Assembly (NCBI GenBank): GCA_964591605.1
Contig: CAZQEN010000396.1
Location: 1-6,781 of the forward strand
Direction: 5' to 3'
DNA: 6,781 bases
Origin: CAYLLT01 sp964591605
GTDB taxonomy: Bacteria > Planctomycetota > Phycisphaerae > UBA1845 > PWPN01
Shown: one piece after another, positions 6,165-6,781 of the stretch
How positions within the stretch are numbered: the first letter of the stretch is position 1
How the letters are laid out: the number at the start of each line of letters is the position of its first letter
The notes under the pieces: generated by a model
Told to the model about the DNA's origin: nothing
What the model saw: only the letters and a program-made list of their open reading frames with translations
Database searches by the model: none
Translations under genes and position numbers: made by a program

Positions 6165-6781
6165 TCAGGCCTCCTTGGTTGCCAGTGCGTCCAGTTGTTC
6201 GAGTGTTTCGTTCGAGAGCTCGAATTGCCCCGCTGCCGCGTTCTCGCGGGCCTGTGAGGCGCGTTTGATGCCGGCGACGGCCGACGTCACCCCCCGCTGC
6301 TGAATGACCCAACGGAGAGCGACCTGGGCCGGGGTCTTGCCCACGTGAGCGGCGATCTGCCGCAGATCCTCGACGAGGGCGAGATTCCGCCGGAATCTGT
6401 CACCCTGGAAGAGCGGATCGGCCGCCCGCACATCAGTCAGCCGGCTGGCCGCGTCGAATTTGCCGGTCAGCAGTCCCTTCCCGAGCGAAGCGTACGTCAG
6501 GACGGCAATTCCGTACTCGGCGCAGTACGGCAGCAGGTCGTCGGCGGCCGCACGATCGAGCAGCGAGAATTCCGGCTGCACGGATTCGACGAACCCGTTC
6601 CGACGCACCTCGGCGAGCTGCTCGACACTGAAATTCGAGACGCCGATCGCCCGGATCCGCCCTTCGCTGCGAAGCTGCTGGAGGGCCTCGACGCTCGCCG
6701 CGACCGGCGTCTGCGGATCGGGGTAGAGAAGCTGATACAGATCGATGGTCTCGATCCGCAGTCGCCGCAGGCTGGCCTCGC
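6165..6781 (-). CDS. Aldo/keto reductase family protein, N-terminus cut by window edge
   Basis: NAD(P)H-dependent oxidoreductase of carbonyl compounds with a (beta/alpha)8 barrel. The window contains the C-terminal 204 residues; the reading frame stays open past 6608, which begins with an internal GTG, to the right edge. Visible landmarks are LRIETIDLYQLLYPDPQTPV at the start, GRIRAIGVSNFS (the conserved GVSNF strand), VQPEFSLLDR, GIAVLTYASLGKGLLTGKF, and the cofactor-binding C-terminal stretch TSAVAGIKRASQARENAAA. The catalytic Asp, Tyr and Lys would mostly lie in the missing N-terminal part, so activity and substrate cannot be judged. It resembles the general-stress/YajO-like subgroup rather than the short fungal-type reductases, but this is uncertain. 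The TGA stop at 6165-6167 is three bases before the next ATG, and its last codons hold that gene's ribosome binding site. Confidence 0.94.
   Translation of the reverse strand, partial: EASLRRLRIETIDLYQLLYPDPQTPVAASVEALQQLRSEGRIRAIGVSNFSVEQLAEVRRNGFVESVQPEFSLLDRAAADDLLPYCAEYGIAVLTYASLGKGLLTGKFDAASRLTDVRAADPLFQGDRFRRNLALVEDLRQIAAHVGKTPAQVALRWVIQQRGVTSAVAGIKRASQARENAAAGQFELSNETLEQLDALATKEA

Overview
This is a GC-rich bacterial window with five protein genes (two cut by the window edges) and one tRNA. The best guess for the host is a member of the Planctomycetota, possibly Phycisphaerae. The reasons are a tyrosine recombinase whose N-terminus resembles a type I associate with planctomycetes, a Tat-exported enolase-superfamily protein, and many 'ATQP'-like linkers in a large coiled-coil protein. 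This assignment comes from remembered family resemblance, not from a search.

Layout. 1-834 (minus): the N-terminal 278 residues of a tyrosine recombinase that runs off the left edge. 835-973: a spacer with several small inverted repeats. 974-1048 (minus): an intact tRNA-His(GTG). The recombinase lies beside the 3' end of the tRNA, the usual arrangement at the end of an element integrated into a tRNA gene, so the left side of the window is probably mobile DNA and the right side resident chromosome. 1197-3831 (plus): a compact three-gene cluster encoding a Tat-exported mandelate racemase/muconate lactonizing enzyme-like protein, a BtpA/SgcQ-family TIM-barrel protein and a gamma-class carbonic anhydrase-like hexapeptide protein. 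3834-6161 (minus): a 775-residue coiled-coil protein with two membrane segments, resembling a polysaccharide co-polymerase in layout. 6165-6781 (minus): the C-terminal part of an aldo/keto reductase, directly upstream of the coiled-coil gene and probably co-transcribed with it.

The plus-strand cluster and the minus-strand pair converge, with only two bases between their stop codons. The three plus-strand genes have gaps of 22 and 30 bases, consistent with one transcript. No shared pathway can be read from the sequence: the first enzyme is apparently exported, and the other two appear cytoplasmic. The most notable details are an apparent ATC start codon for the BtpA-family gene, a possible leaderless promoter at the head of the cluster, and the unusual architecture of the coiled-coil membrane protein. 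I see no defence system, CRISPR array or insertion sequence.
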